From Chrysomallon squamiferum (lineage: Eukaryota; Mollusca; Gastropoda; Neomphalida; Peltospiridae): 64,000 nt of DNA. The stretch covers positions 241,001 to 305,000 of the forward strand of contig CM022674.1 of the NCBI GenBank assembly GCA_012295275.1, written 5' to 3'. The notes beneath the pieces are model-generated. The model saw nothing but the letters and a program-made list of their open reading frames with translations. It made no database searches and was not told the origin of the DNA. A program made the position numbers and the translations under genes. Within the stretch, counting starts at the first letter, position 1. Each line of letters starts with the position of its first letter. Shown piece after piece: positions 49,201-61,806 of the stretch.

Positions 49201-49433
49201 TCTCTTTTATCTGTCTCTCGCAGGTGTTTGTATTTTAATTTTCGCTGTAAATCAAACACAGTGAGGCTGAGAGAGACACACATACCCCGACTCCCTCACA
49301 TTATTATTGTTGTTGTTGTTACTGTTATCATCATCATCATCATCATTATCATTGTTGTTATTGTTTGTTGCTGTTGATGATGCTGCTGCTGTTGCTGTGG
49401 TTGTTACATCAAATTTTCTGTTTTACATTTCAG

Positions 49434-49571
49434 GCCTAATGTATGTCCATACCAAGATATAGAAATGGTTCTAGTCCGGGTTCCGTGCAGACAACCGTTC
49501 ACACGTTTAGTCAAAGTGTGGAAACCTAACTGTGGATATACTCACAACTGGTGTGTCGGGTATGAACGGAG
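49434..49571 (+). CDS. EMI-domain secreted protein, exon 2 (N-terminal EMI half)
   Basis: A 138-nt exon bounded by TTTACATTTCAG| and AG|GTAAGT, phase 2 at both ends. It encodes PNVCPYQDIEMV, LVRVPCRQPFTRLVKVWK, PNCGYTHNWCVGYER. This fits the EMI module: NVC opening, Cys followed by an aromatic/basic stretch, Trp, then paired Cys before a Y-x-R. EMI domains are small Cys-rich modules in secreted or receptor proteins that mediate multimerisation and partner binding. This exon supplies four Cys; the remaining Cys, including the usual CCxGW close, must come from a later exon, which I do not find before the window end. Codon use and conserved pattern make it real coding sequence. The parent family (emilin-like, MEGF-like or other) cannot be fixed from this exon. 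Confidence 0.8.
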
Positions 49572-49976
49572 GTAAGTGTTTGTATTTTAATTTTAATTTC
49601 ATAGAGATGAATAGGTGCGATATATGTTTGGAGGAACAAAGCACATGACATGAATAAAACGACTCACAATAAGAAAATGACGTCATCATTTCACGTCTAA
49701 ATTTCACGGCTACAGAAACTGTATCTCGTAACAGAAATAATTTATGCCGTAACTTGACGTTTTCTTATCTGGATCAGAGCAAGCATTTGTAATGTACGCC
49801 TGACATGGGTAGACAAAAAACACACAAAAACGCAAGATTCTGGATTATCAGCCCATCGCTCGTTTCACATCTACTCTTTTTTATCAGTGAGGCTGGATAT
49901 TCCTGTCTCCATAGAAACCAAGTTTGGCAGACTTCGCAACGGGTGTCGTCTGCTTGATTTATATCACGTGATTTCC

Positions 49977-52900
49977 GTCACACTGCATAAAACGTCGCTC
50001 GTGTTGCACACAGTGGACATCCTACACGATTACACACTGATTTGTCAGTCTTTGTCACTGCCTCGCCCGTTATAACACACAGTGGACATCCTACACGATT
50101 ACACACTGATTTGTCAGTCTTTGTTACTGCCTCGCCCGTTATAACACACAGTGGACATCCTACACGATTACACACTGATTTGTCAGTCTTTGTTACTGCC
50201 TCGCCCGTTATAACACACAGTGGACATCCTACACGATTACACACTGATTTGTCAGTCTTTGTTACTGCCTCGCCCGTTATAACACACAGTGGACATCCTA
50301 CACGATTACACACTGATTTGTCAGTCTTTGTTACTTTGTCACTGCCTCGCCCGTTATAACACACAGTGGACATCCTACACGATTACACACTGATTTGTCA
50401 GTCTTTGTCTTTGTTACTGCCTCGCCCGTTATACACAGTGGACACCACGACACAGTGGACATCCTACACGATTACACACTGATTTGTCAGTCTTTGTCAC
50501 TGCCTCGCCCGTTATAACACACAGTGGACATCCTACACGATTACACACTGATTTGTCAGTCTTTGTTACTTTGTCACTGCCTCGCCCGTTATAACACAGT
50601 GGACATCCTACACGACACAGTGGACATCCTACACGATTACACAGTCTTTGATTTGTACACGATTCTGATTTGTGTCTTTGTTACTGCCTCGCCCGTTATA
50701 ACACACAGTGGACATCCTACACGATTACACACTGATTTGTCACTTTGTTACTGCCTCGCCCGTTATCTGGACATTGTCAGTTTGTTACTGCCTCGCCCGT
50801 TATAACACACAGTGGACATCCTACACGATTACACGCTGATTTGTCAGTCTTTGTTACTGCCTCGCCCGTTATAACACACAGTGGACATCCTACACGATTA
50901 CACACTGATTTGTCAGTCTTTGTTACTGCCTCGCCCGTTATAACACACAGTGGACATCCTACACGATTACACACTGATTTGTCAGTCTTTGTTACTGCCT
51001 CGCCCGTTATAACACACAGTGGACATCCTACACGATTACACGCTGATTTGTCAGTCTTTGTTACTTTGTTACTGCCTCGCCCGTTATAACACACAGTGGA
51101 CATCCTACACGATTACACACTGATTTGTCAGTCTTTGTTACTGCCTCGCCCGTTATAACACACAGTGGACATCCTACACGATTACACGCTGATTTGTCAG
51201 TCTTTACACTTTGTTACTGTCTCGATAACACACAGTGGACATCCTACACGATTCTGATTTGTCAGTCTTTGATTTGTCGTCTTTTACTGCCTCGCCCGTT
51301 ATAACACACAGTGGACATCCTACACGATTACACGCTGATTTGTCAGTCTTTGTTACTTTGTCGCTGTCGTTATAACACACAGTGGACATCCTACACGATT
51401 ACACGCTGATTTTGTCAGTTTTGTTACTGATTTGTGCCTCGCCCGTTATAACACACAGTGGACATCCTACACGATTACACGCTGATTTGTCAGTCTTTGT
51501 TACTTTGTTACTGCCTCGCCCGTTATAACACACAGTGGACATCCTACACGATTACACGCTGATTTGTCAGTCTTTGTTACTTTGTTACTGTCTCGCCCGT
51601 TATAACACACAGTGGACATCCTACACGATTACACGCTGATTTGTCAGTCTTTGTTACTGCCTCGCCCGTTATAACACACAGTGGACATCCTACACGATTA
51701 CACGCTGATTTGTGTCTTTGTCTTCGCCCGTTTTACAGTGGACATCCTACACGATTACACGCTGATTTGTCAGTCTTTGTTACTGTCTCGCCCGTTTTGT
51801 TACACTTTGTCACTGCCTCGCCCGTTATAACACACAGTGGACATCCTACACGATTACACGCTGATTTTGTCTTTGTTCTTTGTTACTGTCTCGCCCGTTA
51901 TAACACACAGTGGACATCCTACACGATTACACGCTGATTTGTCAGTCTTGTCATTCTTTGTTTGTTCGCCCGTTATAACACACAGTGGACATCCTACACG
52001 ATTACACGCTGATTTGTCAGTCTGCCTCGCCCGTTATAACACACAGTGGACATCCTACACGATTACACTGATTTGTCACTGCCTCGCCCGTTATAACACA
52101 CAGTGGACATCCTACACGATTACACACTGATTTGTCAGTCTTTGTTACTTTGTCACTGCCTCGCCCGTTATAACACACAGTGGACATCCTACACGATTAC
52201 ACACTGATTTGTCAGTCTTTGTTACTGCCTCGCCCGTTATAACACACAGTGGACATCCTACACGATTACACGCTGATTTGTCAGTCTTTGTTACTTTGTT
52301 ACTGTCTCGCCCGTTATAACACACAGTGGACATCCTACACGATTACACGCTGATTTGTCAGTCTTTGTTACTGCCTCGCCCGTTATAACACACAGTGGAC
52401 ATCCTACACGATTACACACTGATTTGTCAGTCTTTGTTACTTTGTTACTGCCTCGCCCGTTATAACACACAGTGGACATCCTACACGATTACACGCTGAT
52501 TTGTCAGTCTTTGTTACTTTGTTACTGTCTCGCCCGTTATAACACACAGTGGACATCCTACACGATTACACACTGATTTTGTCAGTCGCCCGTTTGACAT
52601 TACACGATTTGATTTTACTTTGTTACTGCCTCGCCCGTTATAACACACAGTGGACATCCTACACGATTACACGCTGATTTGTCAGTCTTTGTTACTTTGT
52701 CACTGCCTCGCCCGTTATAACACACAGTGGACATCCTACACGATTACACACTGATTTGTCAGTCTTTGTTACTGCCTCGCCCGTTATAACACACAGTGGA
52801 CATCCTACACGATTACACACTGATTTGTCAGTCTTTGTTACTTTGTTACTGCCTCGCCCGTTATAACACACAGTGGACATCCTACACGATTACACACTGA

Positions 52901-55900
52901 TTTGTCAGTCTTTGTTCTTTGTCACTGCCTCGCCCGTTATAACACACAGTGGACATCCTACACGATTACACACTGATTTGTCTTTGTCTTTGTTACTGCC
53001 TCGCCCGTTATAACACACAGTGGACATCCTACACGATTACACACTGATTTTGTCTTTGTTACTTTGCCTCGCCCGTTATAACACACAGTGGACATCCTAC
53101 ACGATTACACACTGATTTGTCAGTCTTTCTTTGTCACTGCCTCGCCCGTTTAACACACAGTGGACATCCTACACGATTACACACAGTCTTTGTCTTTGTC
53201 ACTGCCTCGCCCGGACATCGCCCGTTATAACACACAGTGGACATCCTACACGATTTACACGCTGATTTGTCACTGCCTCGCCCGTCAGTGGACATTGATT
53301 ACACACTGATTTGTCAGTCTTTGTTACTTTGTTACTGCCTCGCCCGTTATAACACACAGTGGACATCCTACACGATTACACGCTGATTTGTCAGTCTTTG
53401 TTACTTTGTCACTGCCTCGCCCGTTATAACACACAGTGGACATCCTACACGATTACACACTGATTTGTCAGTCTTTGTTACTGCCTCGCCCGTTATAACA
53501 CACAGTGGACATCCTACACGATTACACACTGATTTGTCAGTCTTTGTCACTGCCTCGCCCGTTATAACACACAGTGGACATCCTACACGATTACACACTG
53601 ATTTGTCAGTCTTTGTTGTTACGTTATGCACTCGCCCGCACGATTATAACACACACAGTGGACATCCTACACGATTACGATTACACACTGATTTGTCAGT
53701 CTTTGTCACTGCCTCGCCCGTTATAACACACAGTGGACATCCTACACGATTACACACTGATTTGATTTGTCAGTCTTTGTTACTTTGTCACTGCCTCGCC
53801 CGTTATAACACACAGTGGACATCCTACACGATTACACACTGATTTGTCAGTCTTTGTTGCTTTGTCACTGCCTCGCCCGTTATAACACACAGTGGACATC
53901 CTACACGATTACACACTGATTTGTCAGTCTTTGTCACTGCCTCGCCCGTTATAACACACAGTGGACATCCTACACGATTACACACTGATTTGTCAGTCTT
54001 TGTCACTTTGTCACTGCCTCGCCCGTTAAAACACACAGTGGACATCCTACACGATTACACACTGATTTGTCAGTCTTTGTTACTTTGTCACTGCCTCGCC
54101 CGTTATAACACACAGTGGACATCCTACACGATTACACACTGATTTGCTCGCCCGTTATAACACACACAGTGGACATCCCGATTACACACTGATTTGTCAG
54201 TCTTTGGAAAGTCAGTGGACATCCTACACGATTGTCACTGATTTGTCACTTTGTCACTGCCTCGCCCGTTATAACACACAGTGGACATCCTACACGATTA
54301 CACACTGATTTGATTTGTCAGTCGTTTTGTTACACACTTTGTCACTTTGCTTTGCCTCGCCCGTTATAACACACAGTGGACATCCTACACGATTACACAC
54401 TGATTTGTCAGTCTTTGTCACTTTGTCACTGCCTCGCCCGTTATAACACACAGTGGACATCCTACACGATTACACACTGATTTGTCAGTCTTTGTCTTTG
54501 TCACTGCCTCGCCCGTTATAACACACAGTGGACATCCTACACGATTACACACTGATTTTGTCCCCTCGCCCGTTATAACACACAGTGGACATTACACGAT
54601 TACACACTGATTTGTCAGTCTTTTGTCACACAGTGGACATCCTACACGATTACACACTGATTTGTCAGTCTTTGTCACTGCCTCGCCCGTTATAACACAC
54701 AGTGGACATCCTACACGATTACACACTGATTTGTCAGTCTTTGTCACTGCCTCGCCCGTTATAACACACAGTGGACATCCTACACGATTACACACTGATT
54801 TGTCAGTCTTTGTTGCTTTGTCACTGCCTCGCCCGTTATAACACACAGTGGACATCCTACACGATTACACACTGATTTGTCAGTCTTTGTCACTGCCTCG
54901 CCCGTTATAACACACAGTGGACATCCTACACGATTACACACTGATTTGTCAGTCTTTGTTACTGCCTCGCCCGTTATAACACACAGTGGACATCCTACAC
55001 GATTACACACTGATTTGTCAGTCTTTGTTACTTTGTCACTGCCTCGCCCGTTATAACACACAGTGGACATCCTACACGATTACACTGATTTGTCAGTCTT
55101 TGTCACTGCCTCGCCCGTTATAACACACAGTGGACATCCTACACGATTACACACTGATTTGTCAGTCTTTGTCACTGCCTCGCCCGTTATAACACACAGT
55201 GGACATCCTACACGATTACACACTGATTTGTCAGTCTTTGTTCTTTGTCACTGCCTCGCCCGTTATAACACAGTGGACATCCACAGTGGACATCCGTTAC
55301 AGTGGACATTACACGATTACACTGATTTGTCAGTCTTTGTGTCTTTGTCACTGCCTCGCCCGTTATAACACACAGTGGACATCCTACACGATTACACACT
55401 GATTTGTCAGTCTTTGTCACTTTGTCACTGCCTCGCCCGTTAAAACACACAGTGGACATCCTACACGATTACACACTGATTTGTCAGTCTTTGTTACTTT
55501 GTCACTGCCTCGCCCGTTATAACACACAGTGGACATCCTACACGATTACACACTGATTTGTCAGTCTTTGTTACTTTGTCACTGCCTCGCCCGTTATAAC
55601 ACACAGTGGACATCCTACACGATTACACACTGATTTGATTTGTCAGTCTTTGTCACTTTGTCACTGCCTCGCCCGTTATAACACACAGTGGACATCCTAC
55701 ACGATTACACACTGATTTGTCAGTCTTTGTTACTTTGTCACTGCCTCGCCCGTTATAACACACAGTGGACATCCTACACGATTACACACTGATTTGTCAG
55801 TCTTTGTTGCTTTGTCACTGCCTCGCCCGTTATAACACACAGTGGACATCCTACACGATTACACACTGATTTGTCAGTCTTTGTTACTTTGTCACTGCCT

Positions 55901-55985
55901 CGCCCGTTATAACACACAGTGGACATCCTACACGATTACACACTGATTTGTCAGTCTTTGTCACTGCCTCGCCTGTTATAACAGG
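49977..55985 (+). repeat. 6-kb satellite array of a 69/78-bp unit
   Basis: Roughly 80 head-to-tail units of GCCTCGCCCGTTATAACACA, CAGTGGACATCCTACACGAT, TACACACTGATTTGTCAGTC, TTTGTTACT (69 bp). A frequent longer form has the 9-bp tail TTTGTTACT/TTTGTCACT twice (78 bp). Both lengths are multiples of three, so runs stay open on both strands. Most units are nearly identical, but scrambled or truncated units occur near 50430-50790, 51230-51300, 51700-51800, 53140-53290, 54150-54350 and 55265-55320. The left edge decays into a half-recognisable unit (49977-50005) and the right edge stops at a GCCTCGCCTGTTATAACAG variant. It lies just downstream of EMI exon 2, presumably in its next intron. Confidence 0.97.
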
Positions 55986-56185
55986 GTAGATATAACAATA
56001 AACTTCACGTCTGTCTGTCACAACGTCTGTAATATAATCTGGTTAAAGCGACGTCATTTTTTTAATGTTTCTGACAGAGTATATATCTATCTTATTTATT
56101 ATTATTTTTTTTTATGACTCGTAGTTTCTTTCGTAAATACAGATGCACACATACAGACAGACATACTGGGACAGATATGCGTGTT

Positions 56186-56372
56186 TAAGTAAGGTTGTCT
56201 TGATGACCGAACTGTAACGTCGTCAGATTTCTGACTGCAGGTGAATGGGTGTCATACGTTCGAGTCCCGTCAGCGGCATCTGACGGGTTTGTGAGGTCGT
56301 GATTGGACTTTGTCCTCCTGCGCCAGGGCGTTCAGGAATAGTGTCTATGTGCAGAGTCTATTCAGACGTACA
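56186..56372 (+). mobile_element. tRNA-derived SINE, copy 1 (plus strand)
   Basis: A polymerase III promoter is visible. The A-box-like TGACCGAACTGTAACG (56204-56219) resembles a type II (Leu/Ser) tRNA. A TCAGA/TCTGA stem follows where the anticodon arm would be, then the B box GTTCGAGTCCC (56258-56268) and CGTCAGCGGCA. The non-tRNA body is CATCTGACGGGTTTGTGAGG...GTGCAGAGTCTATTCAGACG. The same body and B box recur in reverse at 62882-63030. The anticodon loop is collapsed, so it is not a working tRNA. Confidence 0.7.
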
Positions 56373-56734
56373 TGTGATACAGAATATTCAAATTGTAAAA
56401 TACATACATACATACACACATACATAAATACTTTCACACATGCATCCATACACAGAAACAAAGAAACATTCATAAATACATTCGCACGCACACATATTTA
56501 CACGTGTATCAATATGAGCCTGTCACACACACACACGTGTACGATCTATATTTAGCCTGTCACGTGTTAACCCTGCAACGACACGTTTACAAAGTCGCGT
56601 TGTGTAAATTTTCTCACATACATCAACACCACTTAGCAAACAGTTGTTAACTCGTCCTTCACAACATCCACCCAGATCACAACGTCCTCTCGAGATTCCT
56701 TTTTGAAGGTAACACCAGCGACAACGACAGTTGA

Positions 56735-56815
56735 ACCCAGAATTAAAATAGTCAAGCTTACTGAGCGTTGCTAGACACAGGAATTAAAATAGTCAAAGTT
56801 ACGAAAGGTTGCTGG
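56735..56815. repeat. Tandem duplication of about 40 bp
   Basis: The phrase (C/G)AGAATTAAAATAGTCAA or GGAATTAAAATAGTCAAAG followed by TTAC(T)GA...GTTGCTRGACA occurs twice in succession. It faintly resembles the 72-bp unit of the CYP-flank repeat. Confidence 0.5.
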
Positions 56816-57189
56816 ACAAACCGAAATTTCTCCTGATAGGGACTGGTCGTATAAATTTCTCTCGTGTGTTTGTCTAGGTGACTGGTGACATTCACCCGTG
56901 TTTCTCGCCTGTCACTTGACTTTCTGAGAGGCCAAGGATCTGGTGTCGTTATTAAACGCAGATTTATTTCAAGTGAAAAGATTGCGACCTACCTTGAAAT
57001 GTGTTTGATGTCCCCGTAGAATAATGGCTTTATTGCCTGGTTTTGATAAAGTGCTGATATAAACTCGCTGTGTGTGAAGTGTACAGAGACTGTTTAAGTC
57101 GTTACTGTTTCTGTTTTAATTCTGGGATCTTATTGTCTTTATTTAATTCTACTTTTTGCTGTTGTAGTTGTTTTTCTTCGTGTTGCTTT

Positions 57190-57400
57190 TATTATTCATT
57201 TTCTTCTTTTTTTTCTTCTTTTTTCTTTCTTTTTCCCTTCTTTTCTTCTCGGCTTTCTTTCTTTTTTTTCCTTCCTTCCTTCCTTTTTGCTTTTTTCTTT
57301 CTTCCTTCATTTTTTCTTTCTTCCTTCCTTTTTCTTTTTCTTTCTTCCTTCCTTTTTCTTTTTCTTCCTTCTCTTTCCCTTTTTTTTTTCTTTCTTTATC
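57190..57400 (+). repeat. Pyrimidine-rich (TTTC/CTTCC)n tract
   Basis: Two hundred bases of almost pure pyrimidine with CTTCCTTC and TTTTTC clusters. Lys/Glu-rich and Phe-rich frames here are artefacts. Confidence 0.85.
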
Positions 57401-57727
57401 TTTTACTAGCAAAGGTGTCGAACAGCAGCTGATACTCTTTTTTTACACGAACTTGGATAAATCGGTAGTCACCTTACTTAGAATCATTTAATCGTGAACA
57501 GTGACTGAAATCAGCCCTTACACATACAACACAGCGACTGCTACTACCACCACTACTACAACCATTACTACAACGACAACAAAACTGCTGTTTTTCCCAC
57601 TACCACTATTACTGCTGCCAATAATAAGAAAAAGAAGAAAAGAAAAAAGAAGAAGAAGAAACTGAGAACTTCAGAAAAAAGGGACATAATTTGAACATGT
57701 GTGCGGTTTCTTGGCTAAATTCTTCAT

Positions 57728-57780
57728 TCTCTTAAAACTGCGTTGACTTAAAATACCTTCAGTGACGTCAGAAACTACAT
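57728..57780 (-). pseudogene. Possible relic of a P450 3' end
   Basis: On the minus strand about 50 bp resembles the last 17 codons of the P450 genes (around TTAAGTCAACGCAGTTTTAA against TCAAAGTCAGAGCAGTTTTG), about 70% by eye. In the P450 frame it has stop codons, and similarity fades upstream. It is too short and AT-biased to be sure. Confidence 0.25.
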
Positions 57781-58243
57781 GAAAAGAGTTGAGTTTTAAT
57801 TTTTTTGGCGTTTTCACCTTTGCTTGAATTTTAATGTTCTTACTGATTTATACCAGCGATGTTAGTGTGAAAAGACAAGGTAATAAATGACGTCATATCA
57901 AAATTAAAGCACACACAAACAGACAGACAGACAGACAAATAGACACAAACATACCTCATACAAAAATACAGAAACCTACCGTAGAGGATAATCAGACGTA
58001 CAAACATACAAACAACCATACAGATTCACCTATACACACAGTGTCACACACATACACACATACACACTTCACGTGGAGATAAGTGGATAGACAAGTAGAA
58101 AGATAAACAGAAATAAAGAGAAAAACATATAAGAGACAGGTGGAATGATTGTGCAAGTGTGTGAGAGAGAGAGAGAGACAAACAGACAGAAGGAGAGACA
58201 CAGAAAGCAAGACAGATATATATAGAGACAGAAACAGACAGAG

Positions 58244-58244
<1 letters not shown>

Positions 58245-58288
<44 letters not shown>

Positions 58289-58446
58289 AACACCACACTG
58301 AGAAAGACAGACAGAGAGAGAGGAACAAACAGAAGTAAAAACTAATAACATAAAGAGAAATAACAAAATAAAGAATTGAAAAGATAAAGAAAACAGTATA
58401 AATTTTGAAATTACAAATAATAATAATAATAACAATAATAATAATG

Positions 58447-58535
<89 letters not shown>
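58245..58535 (+). repeat. (TA)n, (AAT)n and (TAAA)n microsatellites
   Basis: (TA)n at 58245-58272, (AAT)n at 58417-58470, (TAAA)n at 58472-58522, surrounded by degenerate GACA/GAGA sequence from 57910. Confidence 0.9.
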
Positions 58536-58538
<3 letters not shown>

Positions 58539-58817
58539 CAAAAACAAAAAATATTAAAATAACTGTATGAAAAAGACGAATATGATACACTATACTTACA
58601 TTTATGCTGATAACGGGTCTCTTTTTTTCCTTAAGTCTTCAAAATATTTTTGAATGTTATTTGAGACGCGTATATCATTTAATCTTCGTCTTTAAAAAAT
58701 AAAATGAAACTTTTTATGACCTTTTTGTTTTCTGATAAAAAGGATAAAAATAAAAGTGCCAAACATTTTCATCACTGCGTATGTAAGCTTTAAAGTACAA
58801 CGAAATAACCTTGGTGC

Positions 58818-58885
58818 GTGTTTTTTTTTTTATTTTTTATTTTTTTTTTTATTTATTTATTTATTTTTTTTTGGTAGTTCTTTTA

Positions 58886-58925
<40 letters not shown>
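58818..58925. repeat. Poly(T) tract followed by poly(A) run
   Basis: T-rich 58818-58872, a 14-bp spacer with GGTAGTTC, then about 39 consecutive A. The T and A arms could fold back on each other; the A run could also be a retrotransposon tail, but no element body is recognised before it. Confidence 0.8.
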
Positions 58926-58928
<3 letters not shown>

Positions 58929-59519
58929 AAAAAGAAAAAATGAATTTGTAGAATGGCTTTTTTTTAGTTCTAGATGAAAAGGAAGATAAGACACTGATGA
59001 GGACTGGTTTTATGTTGCATTTAAATTCATATTTTACATTTTTTTGGTCGTTAATTTTGTTGTTGTTGTTGTTGTTGTTGTAAAATGCTATTTTGACAGA
59101 AATGTTACGTGTTTAAGGTTCTGTTGGAATGTTGTCGATTATGTGGCACAAGTGACAGCTGCATAGTTATACAAACAGCAGCAACAACAACATCGCAAAT
59201 TAAAAAAAACAACAACAACAAAATCGGTTTGTTGTTTTTTGCTTGATTTTTGTTTGTTTGTTTTTTTAATTGTTTTTTTCTTGTGATGAGTGTATGTTCT
59301 TTGTCCGTGTATGTTTGTATATGTATTGGAGTGTGCATTTGTTTCTGTCTATTTCTGTGTATGTTGGTGTCTGTTTAGGCGGGTGTATGTGCGTGTGTGT
59401 GTGTGTGACTGTGTATGTCTGTATGATACATATAATTATTATGAGAAAACTGGAAATGACAACAACAACAAAAAAGCAGCAACGATTCTACGCAAAATCA
59501 GTGATATCACGTGACCAGT

Positions 59520-60560
59520 TCAGAACATTTCAAACTATCTCAGTACACAGACGGAAATGTTAACGAATTATTCAGCATCGGCAACGTAATTTAAATGTGT
59601 ATTTATATGCTGTTATAGACGACAATGTAGTTTTTGATTTTGTTCTCTTAAATTTTCTGTGTTATCAGACAAATGTTCAGAAGGTAGATTTGGAGACAGG
59701 GTTCTAGTAAGTAATCAGAACAGAGTAGACACACTTTGGGTGTGTTTTAAGATGCATACGTGGACGTAGAACATAATGTTATTAGTGTCTCTAACTATAG
59801 CAGGCAGGCGCAGCTTATCAAAAATTACCTTTACAAATACCGCTAGAAAAAAATGTAATCGTTATGTCACAGGGAAGAATCATATGTTTGGCAGAAAACA
59901 GCATTCTGCAAATTCACAGGCGTGGAAAACAAGATTTTATTAACTAGCTATATAATCACGTTATTTCTTCATCTAATTCGATTTTCTTCGTTATCTTGTA
60001 CGAGGTATTTTTCTGTGTGTGTTTCACTCTGGGTGTACAGACACGTGTATCGTGCAGGTTTCAACTTGTTCTACCGGGACGTGCTCGGTTATCGTTAAGT
60101 CTTCAGCTTTGAGACGAGCAAGTAATAAGGTCAAATTCTGTTGCCGATATTTTCTTTTTTAAAGCAGTTCTGAAGAATTTTCTAGGCAATATACAACCTA
60201 CGACGTAATTATAGAAGATTTTTTTTCTTAAAAGTATGGAAATAACTGTTGTAATGTATATGTTTGACGAAAGATGGTTTCGTATTTTCCGCTATATACT
60301 CGTTAATAAAATTTTGTTTTTCGACGCCTACGAATTTTCAGAATGTTTACTGACAAATATTACTGTGACCTAGCGGTTATATGTATTCTAACTTGTATAC
60401 GACCAAAAACGTTTACACACACACACACGACTGACATATTATGAAATGATACTGTTAATGTTATGAAATTATTTTTCTTTCTTCCAGTTTTACTATTTCA
60501 TTTCTCTCTTTCTGTTTCACCAACAACCATTCTACGTTGTTTCAGAAACCTGCAAGTAGC
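59520..60560. other. Unique sequence, no gene recognised
   Basis: A long non-repetitive AT-rich stretch without a convincing splice-bounded coding segment. I looked here for the missing EMI half (Cys-Cys-x-Gly-Trp ending) and did not find it. Confidence 0.35.
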
Positions 60561-60941
60561 ACACTTTCACACCGTCCTTATCAGTTCCGCGTACAAACAA
60601 CGCCTGTCAAAACTGTAATTACGAAACACATGGTTATTACAACTCGCACTGTGTGACCGAGCCTTAAGCGTTACTTTTTCACACACAAATATTTCACCGC
60701 CGAAGGCATAAAAATGAGACCTCGAGACGTGTAAACTGAACTGAAGAATGAGCGAAATAGGACCTTTTTGCTTGAAAGAAGGATAATTGACTTTGAGAGT
60801 CGATATGACATAAGATAAAGTAGCAGTGTGCAAAAAAAAAAGAGACTTATGTTGGTTTTGCTTTTCATGATTTATGTTAGAGAAGAACAAGGTGAATACA
60901 TTTGGTGAATGACGTGAGTAAACAATTACGAGGGGGAGAGG

Positions 60942-60946
<5 letters not shown>

Positions 60947-60998
<52 letters not shown>
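60947..60998 (+). repeat. (GA)n microsatellite
   Basis: About 26 GA units with one AAAG interruption. Confidence 0.95.
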
Positions 60999-60999
<1 letters not shown>

Positions 61000-61003
<4 letters not shown>

Positions 61004-61640
61004 CCTTAATTTTCAGTGTTTGAAAAATTAATGGCAGTTGTGTTAAAGATTCTTTCTCACTAAGCAACTCTTAGAAACAATCGGAAACTTCATATAGTAA
61101 ACGGCGAAAAGCGGGAAAAAAAATGTATAAAAAATATGAAATGAGAAACAAAAACGAAACATAAACTCATTTTAACGTATTAACACAATCATTACAATCA
61201 TCACTGCAAATCGGCCAGTGTGATTGCACCTTTAAACTTCTTAACGTGGACACGACTGTAGCGAACCGTTCCTGGAACATTACGCCACCAAGTGAGATGA
61301 TGCTGGATTCCACATCAACGACGTCATCGGCGCTGTTGGTTCAGATGCGGTGGTCTCTCCCACTTCTTCTGGTTTTATTTATAGCTTGAAACCAGTTTCA
61401 TTAATTGAAATAACGAGTTAATAAAGTTCACCTTACAGCGTAATCCTGGAATAATATTTAAAACTCAGAGCTCATTTAGCGAAGTCTCGAATTAGAAAAG
61501 AAAATAAAAAGAAGAAGAAGTCAATGACCTACGCTTTGAACTTACAGCGACTCGATTACACTATTTTTGTTTATAGGCGAAATCACTTGAAATGCGTTAA
61601 CAAATAAATAAATCGGTTTCTCATTCTGCTTTTAAATTTT
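61000..61640. other. Unique sequence, no gene recognised
   Basis: Non-repetitive; no domain, RNA gene or terminal repeat recognised. Confidence 0.35.
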
Positions 61641-61806
61641 TTTTTTTGTTTACAAACAAGAGATATTTGTTTTGTTATTTTATTTTAATATTTTTTTTTC
61701 AAGAATGTCTGTCTGCTTTCCATCTTTCTGTCTGTCTGTCTGTCTATCTGTCTGACTATTTGTCTGTCTTTTCTGTCCGCTGTCTGTCTGTCTGTCTATC
61801 TTTCTA

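Noticed and set aside
49978-55459. Many 60-130 codon frames with VFVTASPVITHSGHPTRLHT or CNRVGCPLCVITGEAVTKTD
   Set aside because: They arise because the satellite unit lengths (69, 78) are multiples of three. They are open on both strands at once and broken at every irregular unit, so there is no sign of selection for protein.
49977-55985. CRISPR-like direct repeat array
   Set aside because: There are no unique spacers between repeats and the context is a eukaryotic intron; it is a satellite.
56186-56280. A functional tRNA-Leu/Ser gene
   Set aside because: The anticodon loop is collapsed to about two bases between the TCAGA/TCTGA arms, and the same sequence with a common 3' body occurs again at 63 kb, which fits a SINE.
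60475-60655. Candidate next exon of the EMI gene (CTTCCAG acceptor, then about 55 open codons in phase)
   Set aside because: The phase fits, but the translation lacks the expected Cys pattern and CCxGW of the EMI C-terminal half, and it ends in a stop without a donor.
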